Shown: piece after piece, positions 45,393 through 56,401 of the stretch
Position numbering within the stretch: the stretch's first letter is position 1
Layout of the letters: each line of letters opens with the position of its first letter
Origin: Tetrastigma voinierianum
Taxonomy: Eukaryota > Streptophyta > Magnoliopsida > Vitales > Vitaceae
Length of the DNA: 64,000 bases
Reading direction: 5' to 3'
Assembly (NCBI GenBank): GCA_016808115.1
Contig: JAEQBH010000294.1
Location: 1,488,001-1,552,000, forward strand
Notes under the pieces: generated by a model
Seen by the model: only the letters and a program-made list of their open reading frames with translations
What the model was told of the DNA's origin: nothing
Databases searched by the model: none
Position numbers and translations under genes: made by a program

Positions 45393-46460
45393 CTACTGTC
45401 CCACCGCAAGAATCTCATACGGCCCTATGTATCCGGTCCCACTTCCGTGTCTTCCAAATCCGAGGACACATTTCCAAGGGAAACTCATAAGACCTATCGC
45501 CCACCTTAAACTGTAGATCCCCACTAGCAAGGCTTGTCCCGTGAGACACCCTTCTCTGTCCCATCCCCGGCTATCTGAGTCCGTGGCCTGACAATCCGGG
45601 ATCTTATCTAAGGTAACTGCACTCAATCCTCGCCTATAAGTCTCCTCTCTACTTCATCCCAAAGATACCTGAGTACCGACACTTCTACCATACAATGCTT
45701 CAAATGGAGCCATGCCTATACTGGATCGATAACTGTTGTTGTAGGCTTTCTCCATCAGAGATAAATGCGTATCCCAACTTCCCTTAAACTCTATCACGCA
45801 TGCCTCTAAGCAAAATCCTCTAACGCCCGTCAGCTTTGGATCGACCATCGGGCCGAGGATGGAAAGCCGCTAAAGTGCAATCGAAGTCCTATGGCATCCT
45901 CGTAAACTGACCAAAACTGATGGGAATTCGGGGTCCTGCCTCGAGACTATCGATATAGGAACACCGTAATTCAACTATCTCTCCACATATAATCAGCCAA
46001 CTTGTCCAACGTCATCATTACTAATCGGGAGAAAATGCGCGATTTCGTTAGTCTATCCACTATCACCCATATGGCATCAGCATGTCAGTTCAGCCCCCAA
46101 GCCCTGAACAAAATCCATAGTAATCTTATCCCACTCCATATAGGAACCTGAAGGGTCAGATCTTCCAAATGGCTTCGGTGCTCATTTTACCTCGCCGATG
46201 TTAGGCATCCGGATACGAAATCGCACTCTTTTCATGCCCTTCCACCAATAATGCTCCTCGTAGTATGATACATCTCGTGCTACTGTGGCATCATGATAAG
46301 GTCAAGAGTGAGCCTCTTCCATGATTTCCTTTTTAGTTAATCTATTTCATGTCCACATATCTCGACTCCCTAACTATTACGCCATCGCTCTCCCCGATCC
46401 GAACTCGCTTCCACAACCCTCAATCTCTCGCCTCTCAACTGACCATCTCTAAACCTCGTC
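45393..46460 (-). pseudogene. Integrase of the inner gypsy element
   Basis: Broken integrase. The best part is 45654-45848: ACVIEFKGSWDTHLSLMEKAYNNSYRSSIGMA and FEALYGR, the region after the catalytic Glu. The C-terminal part (45393-45626) has SFPWKCVLGFGRHGSGTGYIGPYEILAVG, matching the usual VLRFGRRGKLSPRYIGPFEI pattern. The zinc finger and first Asp segments at about 46050-46270 are only faint. No chromodomain can be read. Confidence 0.75.
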
Positions 46461-47000
46461 GACCTTCCTTGATCTGATCCACGAAGAGGACGAACATAAA
46501 TGATGCCAACAATGTCCCCAGATCGCCTACCTACAACCGAACTCCCAAGGATTCAACTCTATCAATGGGAGATATACAATTGGCAGAGAAGCATAGGAAC
46601 CCTCTGTCGCACTTAAGGCATCTGGCCTCACGCATTGGCCTCCCGATGGTACTTATCGTGCAATCATAATCCTTAATCAACTCCAAACCATCGCGCCGCT
46701 TTGCTAAGCTCTTCTCGAGTAAAGATATATCGCAAGCCTTATGACGGTGAATATCTCGACAGGATCAATCGTATTGATAATGCGTCCCAGATCATTAGAG
46801 CCGAAAACCACCGGGCCGCGTTCTAAATCATGGTTCAGTAGTTCTCGCCGTGCTTTAACCGACGGAAGTACAGCTATCACTTACCATATTCCCAACAAAA
46901 CACACCAACCTCCTTGTTCGAAGCATCATCAGATACCACATAACCGCCCTTTTCCCGACTCCGCAGTGCTAACACCGAGCTGTCGTTAATCGCCGCCTCC
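46461..47000 (-). pseudogene. RNase H of the inner gypsy element
   Basis: A weak RNase H. On the minus strand near 46870-46935 it reads GYVVSDDASNKEVGVFCWEYGK, corresponding to the xVVYTDASxxGLGCVLxQxGK pattern with the DAS retained. The remainder is too damaged to follow. Confidence 0.55.
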
Positions 47001-47199
47001 TCAAAACTATGTCAAGGTGCATTCACCACTGAATTTTTGATCCCTTTTTCAATAGATCGGGTCAATAGATACATCTTCGAAAATCCTCAACAAATTTCCA
47101 CAACCTACCAATCAAGGAAACCGCTAATTTGCAACATTTCCGCTGGCGCCTCCGCCCACTATAGCTCGATCTTCCGAGGATCCACACTAATACCTTCAA

Positions 47200-48037
47200 A
47201 TAAAAATGACATGACCCAAGAAAGTTACTATTCAACCAAACTCGGCACTGACTAAACTTAGCTCATAACCGACGCTCTCTAAGAATCCACACTGCCCTGA
47301 GATGCTCGCATGTTCCTCCTCGACTCGCCTCGAAAGTATACTCAGAATGTCATCAATGAATAATATCACAAATCCATTCCTAAACATCGACCACACCGTT
47401 TCATCAAATCCATGAACGCAAATGGGCATTAGGTCAATCCGACGGCATCACTAGAACCTCGTAGTGACCGTATCTCGCCCTAAAGGCGCCTAGAAACATC
47501 ATTCTGCACTCAATCGATGGTACCACCTGTACAACAGAATATACCGAGATCCATGCAATTGGTCAAATAGCTCATCTATACGAGGAAGCTGATACTAGTT
47601 GCGATTGTCGCCCGATTGTCGTTTCATGTCTATAAGAAACCGTTAAGCTTCCATCTTTCTTCACAAGAGAGATCCTGGAGCTCCACTGAGGTACTAGGCC
47701 TGACGAAGCCCTTGGCTAGCAATTCCTTCAATTGTGCTCTTCACTCCTTTCAACTCGCTACGCCATTCCGTACGAGAACGGATATCGCTCGATCCTGAAT
47801 CAAGCTCACAACGAACTCAATTGCTCTATCCAACCAAATATCATCCGGCATCCGAAACTCTTGACTACGGGATGTCTTCCACCAGGTTCCCTCTTGTCTC
47901 CTATCCACTACAAATGCCAAATAACCCTGGCAACCTTTCCGAAGCATTTTCGAGGCAATCATGGCATTAATGAGACTAGGGGCGATCTCTCTTCTGATTC
48001 CCCGAAATATCACGCTTGGTTCCTCTGGCCGAACCAA
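47200..48037 (-). pseudogene. Reverse transcriptase and protease end of the inner gypsy element
   Basis: The protease to reverse transcriptase junction is at 47750-48037 (KMLRKGCQGYLAFVVD and FRMPDDIWLDRAIEFVVSLI). The catalytic site is in 47232-47429, where FVILFIDDIL places FIDD near 47349-47360. EEEHASISGQ follows in place of EEEHxxHLR. The fingers and palm region between 47430 and 47750 is broken by indels. Confidence 0.8.
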
Positions 48038-48039
48038 TC

Positions 48040-48480
48040 TTACTTCTTTCTTATAGCAATCTATAGGTAGTTCTATGCTTGGATAACTAGTCCATACCCA
48101 TCATATATTAAAACCATGATACTCTAACACTCTTCATCAAGTCTCATTGAAAACTATTCTGGATCACCAATTTGCTACCTAGAACTATCCTTTCGGATAT
48201 CATAGTATCCCATCGGCACCGAAATTAATTTACCATACGACCATCCATAGCCGACTCTATCCGTGCCTCTCAATGAATGGCAATCAAATAAAATGAATGA
48301 GTGGCTCCCAAGTCCACGCCAATGCATATGACGCGATCGCAAATCGAAATCATACTGCACCCCACGCCTCACGATGCATCTGCCTCCCATCACAGGATCA
48401 GAATACCAGAGCCCGAAAGTGCGAGTACCACTCACCGCCACCTGGGTATCGTCGTCTCCCGCACCCCCACCGCGACTCCT
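48040..48480 (-). pseudogene. Protease region of the inner gypsy element
   Basis: The stretch between the zinc-knuckle region and the reverse transcriptase, where the aspartic protease is expected. Only short fragments can be read, and no DTG or DSG motif is certain. The assignment is positional. Confidence 0.4.
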
Positions 48481-48489
48481 ACCAGTGTC

Positions 48490-49560
48490 AGACTACCACT
48501 CTACCCGAACCACCCCTACCAACCCGACTGACCGCCGCGGTGCTCGGGTAGATGCTACCGTATTTCCACTCAGGTCTCTCGGCAGCCTACCAACCGACGC
48601 TCCCTGATAAAGTGACCTTCCCGCCCGCAATGGAAACATCCCGCTGGTCATCCCACCTCCGAGATGCCTCCGATGTGTGGCATAATGGAAAAATGGACCT
48701 CGAAGATCTACCACCTCCGAGGCTCGCCGGCGATCGTGATTAGATCCCGGGCCAGATGCTACCGTCCCGAGCCTCTACCGCCGGCCCACTTTTCCTTTCT
48801 ACTAGACTAACCGGCGCCCTGGCCGACTAAAGGCCGAGCACCTCTCTATTGTCTAGCCGCCCCTCGAGTTAGAACTCAAACTGCCCTTTCTACCTTTAGT
48901 GCACCAACCAAATTTCTCTCCAAAGTTATTTTGAGATGCCCAAAGCTAGATGAACTTTTAATTTCGACGCTTAAGCCATTCATAATCTTACGCTATGTTC
49001 CTCATATTTTCCCGCATCATAGGCACCAATTTCACGCAGTTCAAACCTTCGCTTCATATTCGTCACTGTCGTGATCACGTTTAACCTAAAGAATTCTTCT
49101 ATTTTTGCATCCTGATAACTACGCGGTAAAATTCGTTCAGAATGCCCGTTTAATTGGTCCCAAGTGACTTCAGAGTATGCCTCCTCTTAATGGCCTCTCA
49201 CCGCCCTCGTCTGCTACCATCAAGAACCCCCGAAAATAGGACTTTCAAGCCATCTAAACACTCATCATCAGATAAATACTCTCTTACTCAACTGTCTAGC
49301 CAAGGCATCGCCTTTCGCCGATACCATCATAAGTACATGCCCGACGTAGCCGCGTGTAACACCAGGAGGACCCGAGCCATCAAGCCAAGGTACCGCCACT
49401 GGTCCGCGCCTCGATGGTTCGTCGCTGATCTATCAAGCATTTTCCGATCTAAAAGCTCACATATATCTTCTTCTCGTGGTGCTCTCCCGCGTAAGTCCTA
49501 TATCGACCTCTACGACCTCGCCCGTACATACGTTGCGGAATTTCAAGACTAAAAGATTTA
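48490..49560 (-). pseudogene. Gag of the inner gypsy element
   Basis: Gag-like coding on the minus strand. Near 49060-49120, AKIEEFFRLN-like coding in changing frames matches the capsid pattern of Del/Tekay elements. Near 48600-48714 (PLRAGRSLYQGASVGRLPRDLSG) the region of the zinc knuckle is seen, with most cysteines lost. The + strand frames over 48297-48743 and 49154-49552 are shadows of this region. Confidence 0.55.
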
Positions 49561-49692
49561 GTATACTTACAATATTTTATGCATGCAAGGATTTAGCAAA
49601 ATAATATAGCTGCAATAGGAAAATCATTATAAAAAATTCTATAGGACATCAGGAAAACGAGCTTAAACAAAGAACTATCGCCTAAAACTCCG

Positions 49693-49704
49693 CTTCGATA
49701 CCAA
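49693..49704 (-). promoter_or_regulatory. Primer-binding site of the inner gypsy element
   Basis: On the minus strand TTGGTATCGAAG, six bases after the 5' LTR end. It differs by one base from the initiator-tRNA-Met site TTGGTATCAGAG over its first nine positions. Confidence 0.7.
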
Positions 49705-49710
49705 CTCGGC

Positions 49711-52392
49711 TGCACTCTCCTAGTGACAGAAATTGTCAAGAACTCCACAAGAATCCCCCAACAAGCTCGCCGACCACAAGTTACCATGAAGCGAAGCCAT
49801 TAAAACTGCTGAAACTGTCTTTGGAAAACGTGGGTTATAAAATTTTCACTTTTCTATTAAAATCACACCTTTAGATTTAACGAAAATCCCATAAGATAAC
49901 GATTTGCACCAAGGGTCAAGCCCAAATACAAAAATCACCAGATAAAAAGAGATTCAATGTTTTCTCCAAATATCCAATTACAACCATAAAGGACCTCTCG
50001 GTCCTCATCAAAATATAAGATAAGAATCAATCCAACATACTCCCCATCGCAACCCGTTTTCAAACCATGCATGCATATTTTACAAAAGATATTTAAGATA
50101 CAAAATGTCACATTTTAACTCTTACTACTTTTACTTTACACCTTAGCTTATATATAATCACAACACAACGCTCAGGACCGAGAATCCCGGAAGGTCTTTT
50201 GGCTTCATGACCTACACCGAAAAATTATTTAAAAACGTAAAAACTCCGTGGAGCCAAACAGTTCGCGAGTACTATAAGTTCTAAATGTTAATTTCAATGT
50301 ATGTAAATTCTCCCAATATGAAAATCTGTACATAAATGGTTATAAACCCGCTTATGAGAAACCGAAGCTTTTGTTATGAAAACCATTTCCTCGAAAACTC
50401 CGTGCTAAAACTATTGGCCACGAAAAACCGCTCTAAAAACTATTTCGCCGCAAAACCGCTCAAAACTGCTTTCGCGGTTGTTGTCATCTGAAAGTGCTAT
50501 ACCAACCCGTACCAACCATCGTGGGTCATCTCGTAAATACTCCTCGACGGATGCCACCTAACCCCGGAATCCCTGGTCCCGCATCTAGTGAACCCTGAAC
50601 ACTACCCGTCTAATATGGTCCCAAGGAACACATGGTCCCTATAAACATAATGGAACCCTGAATCCAAATGCCCTAAGTGATGGAACCTCGGAACCAACAC
50701 CTCATCACCATGTACAAAGTCAACGCGCTAACTATATACCCCGAATGTGTAGAGGGCGACCTACTCATATAAATATATACTGGGGACGAACCCCAATCGG
50801 GCCACCGTGCAATATAGTTAGTCATAATATCCCATAACCTTGCCATGCACAACTGAGATACATCTGGCCTAAATCGAAAGGTACATCTAGGGTTTTTGCG
50901 TCCAGCCAAACTGCTTTCTTAAATACCGAAATCAAACGTTTCAATGAAACATAACAAATGGAGGTGAAAAATGCTTACTAATTACATTGTATTTTCAAAG
51001 CACTTTACAAACTTGTAATTTAAATACTTCGTTTTTTAGAAATGGATTCGAAAGTACTCACCTTTTCTCGACTAATTTCTTTTCAAATCTTGCCACACTC
51101 TAGATTCTCGTCGGATGCTCAAATCGCCTACACAATCCATACAAAGTACGAAAATGCCCTCAGTTTAACGTTTTAACCATAAAACATACATAGGGCTTTC
51201 AAAGCGACTATATCGAACGAACTTCGATTCTAACAAAACTTTACGTGCTAGTCCCATTCGATAAGGACATCGATAATATGATGTGAAATTGACCAAAATG
51301 TCCCTACACATTAAATGCCCCATAAAACCATCCGTTTTAGCAAACTTTGACTAGTACGGACTTTCCATGTAGCCCAAAAGCATCCAAAACATTTCTGAAA
51401 ATTATGTCCGACCTGTCCGACTACAATCCTGAAATTTCAATCCGAACTGTCCGAAAACAATCCCGAAATTCAGCCCGGAGTGTCAAACATAGTCCTGTAC
51501 CCTAAAATTCCTAAACTCCGCCTAAAAAATTCGGGGATTAAAGTTTACTTGACCTTCACTTCGCCTCTGTTAAAATTTCAATCATACATAAAGATTTAAA
51601 GCAAATAACTCAAGTAGGAAAATTTCCTACCTTTGGAGTTGGCCAAAATGCTGTTTTGGTACCTTACGCCAGAGCCTCGCCGCGGTAGACCAACTTTGCC
51701 TTTCACCCGACGAAAATCTACGATCCGATTTCCATAAATCTGATAAAGAAACGAAAAGAAAATATAAAATAAAAACCGTCTCTCCCTCTCTCCAATGCTC
51801 AGTCCGTCCATCTCCTGCTGTTGGACTTTTATTCTTTTTTATTTTATTTTATTATTATTATTATTATTATTTTCATATATGATTTCGATTGCCTCATTCG
51901 GGTCCATTTCTACCCCGAAAAATTTTATTTCTTTTTAGTTCAATTATTTTAAATGAACTTTAACTCAAGCCATTTTCTGACTTCCAAGATTTTCAGAAAT
52001 TTCACCCCCGGTCATCATGATTTATCACCTAGGAAAATCGTGAAAATATTCTCGACTATCTCATACTCAACTAAATTTTTCAGGCCACTGTGATTTCATG
52101 AGACACTTAATAAATAAGCAAATTTGCCATTACACGATCTAGAGAATTTTCAGACTTCCCGAACCATTATGGTAATTTATTATTATTATCCTTTAAAATT
52201 CCATAATCGAATTTCACCTCCACTTTCCTTAATCAAGTAGTGCCACAATTTTTGAAAATTTTATACTTCACCCTTAAACAACTTTCAAAAATTCTATTAT
52301 GGCACTAAAATAATTAAGGAAGCCCTTGGTGCACATATGCTACCCTATGGTTACACATACCGTACACCCTATCGGGACGAGGCTTTCACTCA
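49711..52392 (-). repeat. 5' LTR of the inner gypsy element
   Basis: 2682 bp. On the minus strand it starts TGAGTGAAAGCC at 52392 and ends GAGTGCA at 49711. Partner of 42391-45043. Confidence 0.9.
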
Positions 52393-52455
52393 CTTTGACG
52401 AATTTTCTAGGTTTAATGGGGTCCAAATTTGGAGATACCTATTTCAACTTTCAGT

Positions 52456-53073
52456 AAATTCCATTTCACATCCCCGAAGTATATCTTCGAGCACTTGAAT
52501 CAACCTTCTGACCGGCTCCATCCGTTCGCGAATGGAATGGGCCAGATCAAATTCGCCAAGATTCATACAATCAGAAGTTCTCTTCCAGACCTCGAGGTAA
52601 ATCGTGGATCTCTTCATCCGACACATGATGCACAATGACACACCATGCAATCGCGCACCTGTCCATATAACTCAAATAGTCGATCCATATAATAGTCATC
52701 CTGTTCAGTATAAAATGGTCGACTTTAGAGCCTATCAACAAAAAACCCAAACGCAGTCATGTTTTTGTTGGCGCGGAGGGGAAAACCCGACACAAAATCC
52801 ATGGAAATGTTATCCCACTTCCATCGAGGAATCGAAGGATTCAACAGTATGTTGGAACTCGTGTTCGGGCCAATTTGTCGACACCGCCAAACATTTAGAC
52901 ACGTACTCTATCACATCTCTTTTCATTCCTTTCCACCAATAATGCTGTTTCAAATCTTGGTACATCTTATTATCTTCAGGATGCATGGTAAATACCATAT
53001 TATGAGCTTTAAATAGTAACTTTTTCTTTAACTCTTTATCATCTGGCACATATAATATGTTCTGGAAATACAA
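52456..53073 (-). pseudogene. Integrase of the truncated gypsy element
   Basis: Integrase. The finger (52810-53073) reads AHNMVFTMHPEDNKMYQDLKQHYWWKGM and YVSKCLAVS; the second Cys pair is lost (family CLxCQ). The core on the minus strand includes ISMDFVSGF with the first catalytic Asp near 52789-52815, DPRFTSRSG near 52590-52620 and VLEDILRGCEMEFTES at the end. It stops abruptly at 52456 and joins LTR sequence, so the C-terminal domain is deleted. Confidence 0.82.
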
Positions 53074-53219
53074 ACTTCCAACTTCTTTTACTGAAAAATC
53101 AATCTAATCACCATCTCCGACTATCTGTACCTTTTTCTGCATCTCTTCATCATTTTTCTAAGCATCTATAATCATTTGCTTTAAAACAGACGTGCTTTTA
53201 ATTGAGCTAATATAGCCCA

Positions 53220-53950
53220 CTAGGATAATTATTCTCCATTCATTGTGTCAGATAACAAAGCCTTTCGCTTTCTATTTAAGGCATCTACTACCACATTGGC
53301 TTTTCCGGGGTGGTAATCGACAGGTACCAGCAATCTTTCAACAACTCCAACCACCTCCTGTCTCAAATTAAGCTCCTTCTCGCTAACACATATTTCTCTA
53401 AGACTTTCATGAGTGGATAATTTAACTATGTGGCTTCGCTGATGCATAAGCCACTACTTTCCCATCTTTGCATTAAAACAGACATCCCAAAAACCAATGC
53501 GTCTCGAAGCATCACCGTATAAGGTGTACTCTTTTTCCCGAGAAGAGGTGCTGTCAATAATCGGTGCTTCAACCAAAGATTTCTTTCAATTGTTCAAAAC
53601 TATTATGATTTATCCCACTCAAACTTTACTCATCTAGAGTAATTTGAGCGAAAGGCGAAGCTATGACGAGAATCTCTTCACAAATCTTCTATAATATCCC
53701 AGCCCAAGAAACTTCTCAAACGCTGGTAACACTTCCTGGCTGCTTTCCAATTCACCACAACTTCAATCTTAGTAGGGTCAACTCTTATACCCTCAGCAGA
53801 CACAATATGGCCAAGGAATGAAACTTCCTTTGCTAAAAATCACATTTGTTAAATTTAGCATACAACTTTTTCTATCTCAAAGTCTGTAGAACTATTTTCA
53901 AATGCTGCTCATGCTCCTGCTCATCTCTGGAATATACCAATATATCATCA
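53220..53950 (-). pseudogene. Connection and RNase H region of the truncated gypsy element
   Basis: The region between reverse transcriptase and integrase. The segment 53229-53447 carries MHQRSHIVKLSTHESLREI and NLRQEVVGVVERLLVPVDYHPGKANVVVDALNRK, corresponding to the end of RNase H (LKDYDxxIxYHPGKANVVADALSRK). Upstream at 53740-53860 the VDPTKI-type connection is visible in fragments. Confidence 0.75.
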
Positions 53951-54250
53951 ATAAAGACCACGATAAACTTTATCTAAATAGTATCAAACACCCTATTCAT
54001 CAAATCCATGAATGCTGCCGGTGCATTAGTCAACTCAAATGGCATTACCAAGAACTCATAATGGCCATATCGAGTTATGAATGCTGTCTTCAGCACATCG
54101 ACATCTTTCACTCTTAGCTGATAGTACCTTGATTGCAGGTCTATCGTTGAGAAGACACCCGCTCCTTTTAATTGATCAAAGAGATCTTTAATTCTCAACA
54201 ATGGGTATTTGTTTTTCACCGTCACCTTATTGACCCCCATTATCGATGGG
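53944..54250 (-). pseudogene. Reverse transcriptase of the truncated gypsy element
   Basis: The middle of reverse transcriptase: VNKVTVKNKYPLLRIKDLFDQLKGAGVFSTIDLQSRYYQLRV, RYGHYEFLVMPFELTNAPAAF and MDLMNRVFD. The catalytic FIDD is at 53944-53955 on the minus strand (FIVVFIDDILVYS after a one-base frame shift). MPFGLTN is changed to MPFELTN. The upstream end is cut at about 54250, where a 16-bp direct repeat joins it to copia integrase. Confidence 0.88.
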
Positions 54251-54297
54251 TTGCAAGGAATGATCAAAGAGCTAGGAATTCACCCCCATTATCGATG
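54233..54297. repeat. 16-bp direct repeat at the gypsy/copia junction
   Basis: ACCCCCATTATCGATG occurs at 54233-54248 and again at 54282-54297. The right copy is in copia integrase (minus strand YIDNGGEF coding), and the left copy is fused to gypsy reverse transcriptase. The 33 bp between them look like copia coding. This suggests microhomology-mediated joining or template switching, not a standard insertion. Confidence 0.55.
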
Positions 54298-54875
54298 TAA
54301 AGTGTTTTAATGGGGGTGGTGAAATAATTTTCAACAAGTTGCTTGAGGCAACAAAGGTTGAATGAACATTTGATTTATGACGTAATGGATAAATTCGATA
54401 TACTTTGTGAAATGGTTAACAAAAATAACATAGTAATGAAAACCATCAGAAGAGGAAATGAGTGAGGTCGACACATAAGAAAAGATGACATCAAGTGGAG
54501 AGGAAGAGGTGATGCTTGATTTAGCAAAAGGTAACTTATGGCTTTTATTAATACTGCAGGAGTTGCAAGAGAAGGAACATAAAAATGTTCTTTGGGAAAA
54601 GAAATACTTAAAACACTAAGAAATTTTCGAAAAATTGGCAAGGAAGAATGACCGCGACGACTGTGCCACATAGAGATAGCGGCAAGGGAGGACTGAGTTG
54701 AGGATGACAAAGCTAGGGCTAAAGACTGAAGGGGGATTGACTTTGGCCAGTAATAGACACCGTCACTATGCCGTCGCGAACTAGGTGACCTTCGTGTGAC
54801 TAGCCCTACACCTCGAAAGAGTCAAAGAACAGACACATTGTATATCGGCAAAAATCCAAGATCGAAATAAGATTT
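54298..54875 (-). pseudogene. Integrase of copia element 2
   Basis: Copia integrase, N-terminal half. The pre-integrase motif MWHSRRGHSSLPIFRKF (family WHxRLGHPS) is at about 54620-54675. Fragments of the core follow in other frames, and LVENYFTTPIKTLY leads to DNGGEF (second catalytic Asp) near 54280-54345. The coding then runs into the gypsy junction. Confidence 0.82.
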
Positions 54876-55424
54876 TTAGACATGGCAAGCATATGTAGGA
54901 CAGTAGAAAAAAAATAAAGGTGTAGGGAGAGAGGTAAGGGAGAAGGAGCCAATGTTGGCAATCGATAAACCTGAGCCATTACCAATAATCACATTTTTAA
55001 AGGCGGTGTACGGCACATGAAGGGCAAGGGCAATAAGATCCATGGTCATATGGTAAGAGGCACCCGAATCAACAACCCGATCCAGAGAGGTACCAGGAGT
55101 GGAGGGATAGACCACAATGTGGGCATAAGGTGCAGTAAAGGTCGGGTGTGGAGCACAGGCAGGAGTGGGGGGAAGAGAGTCAAGTGTCGAGGTAGGTAGA
55201 TGATTGCATTGCTGAGCAGAGTGCCCGATTATACCACAAAGCTGATAGCGCCCAAGGTAGCGACTATGCCCAAACTGTGATAGTGGAGCCCAGTGGCGTG
55301 GAGACATGAGAGTAGCATGCCCGAGATACTGACTATGCCCGATCAGGTGATGTCCAGGACTGTAGAAATTGGTTGAGGTTGCGGCCTCTATGGTTGTTCG
55401 ACCAACAATGGGACAAGGAACCAT
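54876..55424 (-). pseudogene. Zinc knuckle and protease of copia element 2
   Basis: A long open frame of 182 codons. The knuckle reads CGIIGHSAQQC after Gln (the first Cys of CxxC is preceded by a Tyr-Gln-Leu stretch and is lost). A Pro-rich linker follows, then RVVDSGASYHMTMD, the active site of the copia aspartic protease, and IIGNGSGLSIANIGSFSL. The protease fold looks intact at least to the end of this frame. Confidence 0.88.
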
Positions 55425-56240
55425 GCAAAGTAACCATGGCAGTCGTTGAAATGGAGGGGGGTGGAGCCAGAAGAATTGAATGTTGGAGTTGGGGCCTCGT
55501 AATTTAGGAGGTGCTCGAACAATTCCTCGAACGTAACTGGAGTCTCCCGAACTTAGAGAGCATGAGATAAGTTCGAGTAGGCCGGGCCGAGTCCATTCAA
55601 GACATGGATAGAGAGCTCATAAAAGTCAATGGGGACATTCAAGAGAATAAGAGAGTTAATGTTGTGTTTGACATCTTGTATTTTGTAATGGTCCAAGTAC
55701 ATTGCTAAGGACTGGCAAGATTCTGGCGATGGACCATGATCTATCCGTGGGAGGGAGAGGCATATGTCTTCTCAAGGTCCACGCAGCCTGAGATGTGGTG
55801 GAGGTGGAGAGAAATTGCACGAGCATGGGAGTGACGGATCCGATAATTGCATTAAGAAGCAATTGATCTTGTTGGAGCCAGAGAGTATAATCCGATTTTG
55901 GGGAGGACGAACCAACATTGGGCAGAGTTATCGTCGGAGGAGGACACGACTTTGAGCCATCAACTAACCCAAGTAAGTCATACCCAAATAAGAGAGAAGT
56001 GAATTATAACCGCCTAATGCAGTACTCATGGCCGTGAGCTCGAGCTGCTCTAGAATGACGCCGAGAACGACTAAGCTATGAGGCGAGCACTGGGTCGACC
56101 GTGAGGGTATGAGAGGGCGCCCGGCGGCGTGGTGGAAGAAGAGGTGTCAACCATTTGGGAGAATAAGGGCTAATGAAGGAGGTGGATCATGAGCAACGAC
56201 GATGGCAGTGGCGACAGTGGCAACTTGTTGTTAAGCTTAT
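55425..56240 (-). pseudogene. Gag of copia element 2
   Basis: Gag in several frames. The clearest part is 55656-55862: LLNAIIGSVTPMLVQFLSTSTTSQAAWTL, the capsid region typical of this copia group. Just upstream is SDYTLWLQQDQLLLNA, and before that GYDLLGFVDGSKSCP. The start region is close to the primer-binding site. Confidence 0.8.
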
Positions 56241-56253
56241 GACTTTGATACCA
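56241..56253 (-). promoter_or_regulatory. Primer-binding site of copia element 2
   Basis: On the minus strand TGGTATCAAAGTC, directly after the 5' LTR end; matches the 3' end of initiator tRNA-Met over the first eight bases. Confidence 0.8.
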
Positions 56254-56401
56254 TATTATGAAAGAGACTTGATTATTATTGATAGAGTTGAGATATATAA
56301 ATATACCAATATAAGGGAAAAAAGGTAAAAGCATTGAGGCAATAAAAAGAATCCTAAATATACTCTAATACAATAAAAGGAATCCTAAATATACTCTAAT
56401 A
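56254..56401 (-). repeat. 5' LTR of copia element 2
   Basis: 148 bp. It is longer than the 3' LTR because a 31-bp segment (ATAAAAGGAATCCTAAATAT and following bases) is duplicated in tandem at its 5' end. Confidence 0.82.

Larger units (their letters stand above)
42391..52392 (-). mobile_element. Del/Tekay-like Ty3/gypsy element with 2.65-kb LTRs
   Basis: A 10-kb minus-strand element with long LTRs (42391-45043 and 49711-52392) and 4.7 kb of internal sequence. The order from the right is 5' LTR, primer-binding site, gag, protease, reverse transcriptase, RNase H, integrase, polypurine tract, 3' LTR. The phrase SSIGMAPFEALYGR and the long LTRs fit Del/Tekay chromoviruses. Coding is very badly broken. 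Flanking bases (CCGAC and CTTTG) do not match, so a clean insertion cannot be shown. Confidence 0.82.
40587..54250 (-). mobile_element. Truncated Ty3/gypsy element interrupted by another gypsy element
   Basis: A minus-strand gypsy remnant in two blocks: pol from reverse transcriptase to integrase (54250 down to 52456) with a short LTR piece (52393-52455), and a 3' LTR portion (40587-42390). The LTR piece at 52393-52455 matches 42195-42254, another copy of an internal LTR repeat unit. Gag, protease and the start of reverse transcriptase are missing. The element at 42391-52392 lies between the blocks. Pol type is Del/Tekay-like. Confidence 0.7.
37925..56401 (-). mobile_element. Ty1/copia element 2, split by nested insertions
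   Basis: A minus-strand copia element with its 3' LTR at 37925-38041 and its 5' LTR at 56254-56401, flanked by GTAGT (37920-37924 and 56402-56406). Inside, RNase H is at the left (38044-38497), and gag, protease and integrase are at the right (54249-56250). The intervening 15.7 kb belongs to other elements, so copia itself accounts for about 2.7 kb. Reverse transcriptase is missing. The duplication lies in a TAGTAG-rich repeat and is therefore weaker evidence than usual. Confidence 0.8.

Noticed and set aside
48297..48743. Four overlapping open frames on the + strand
   Set aside because: They are shadows over the gag and protease region of a minus-strand gypsy element; composition is Pro/Arg/Thr-rich with no domain.
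49154..49552. 132-codon open frame on the + strand
   Set aside because: Lies opposite gag of the inner gypsy element and shows no protein family features.
42391..52392. Target duplication for the inner gypsy element
   Set aside because: CCGAC and CTTTG differ. The surrounding LTR has internal repeats, so recombination may have changed a flank.
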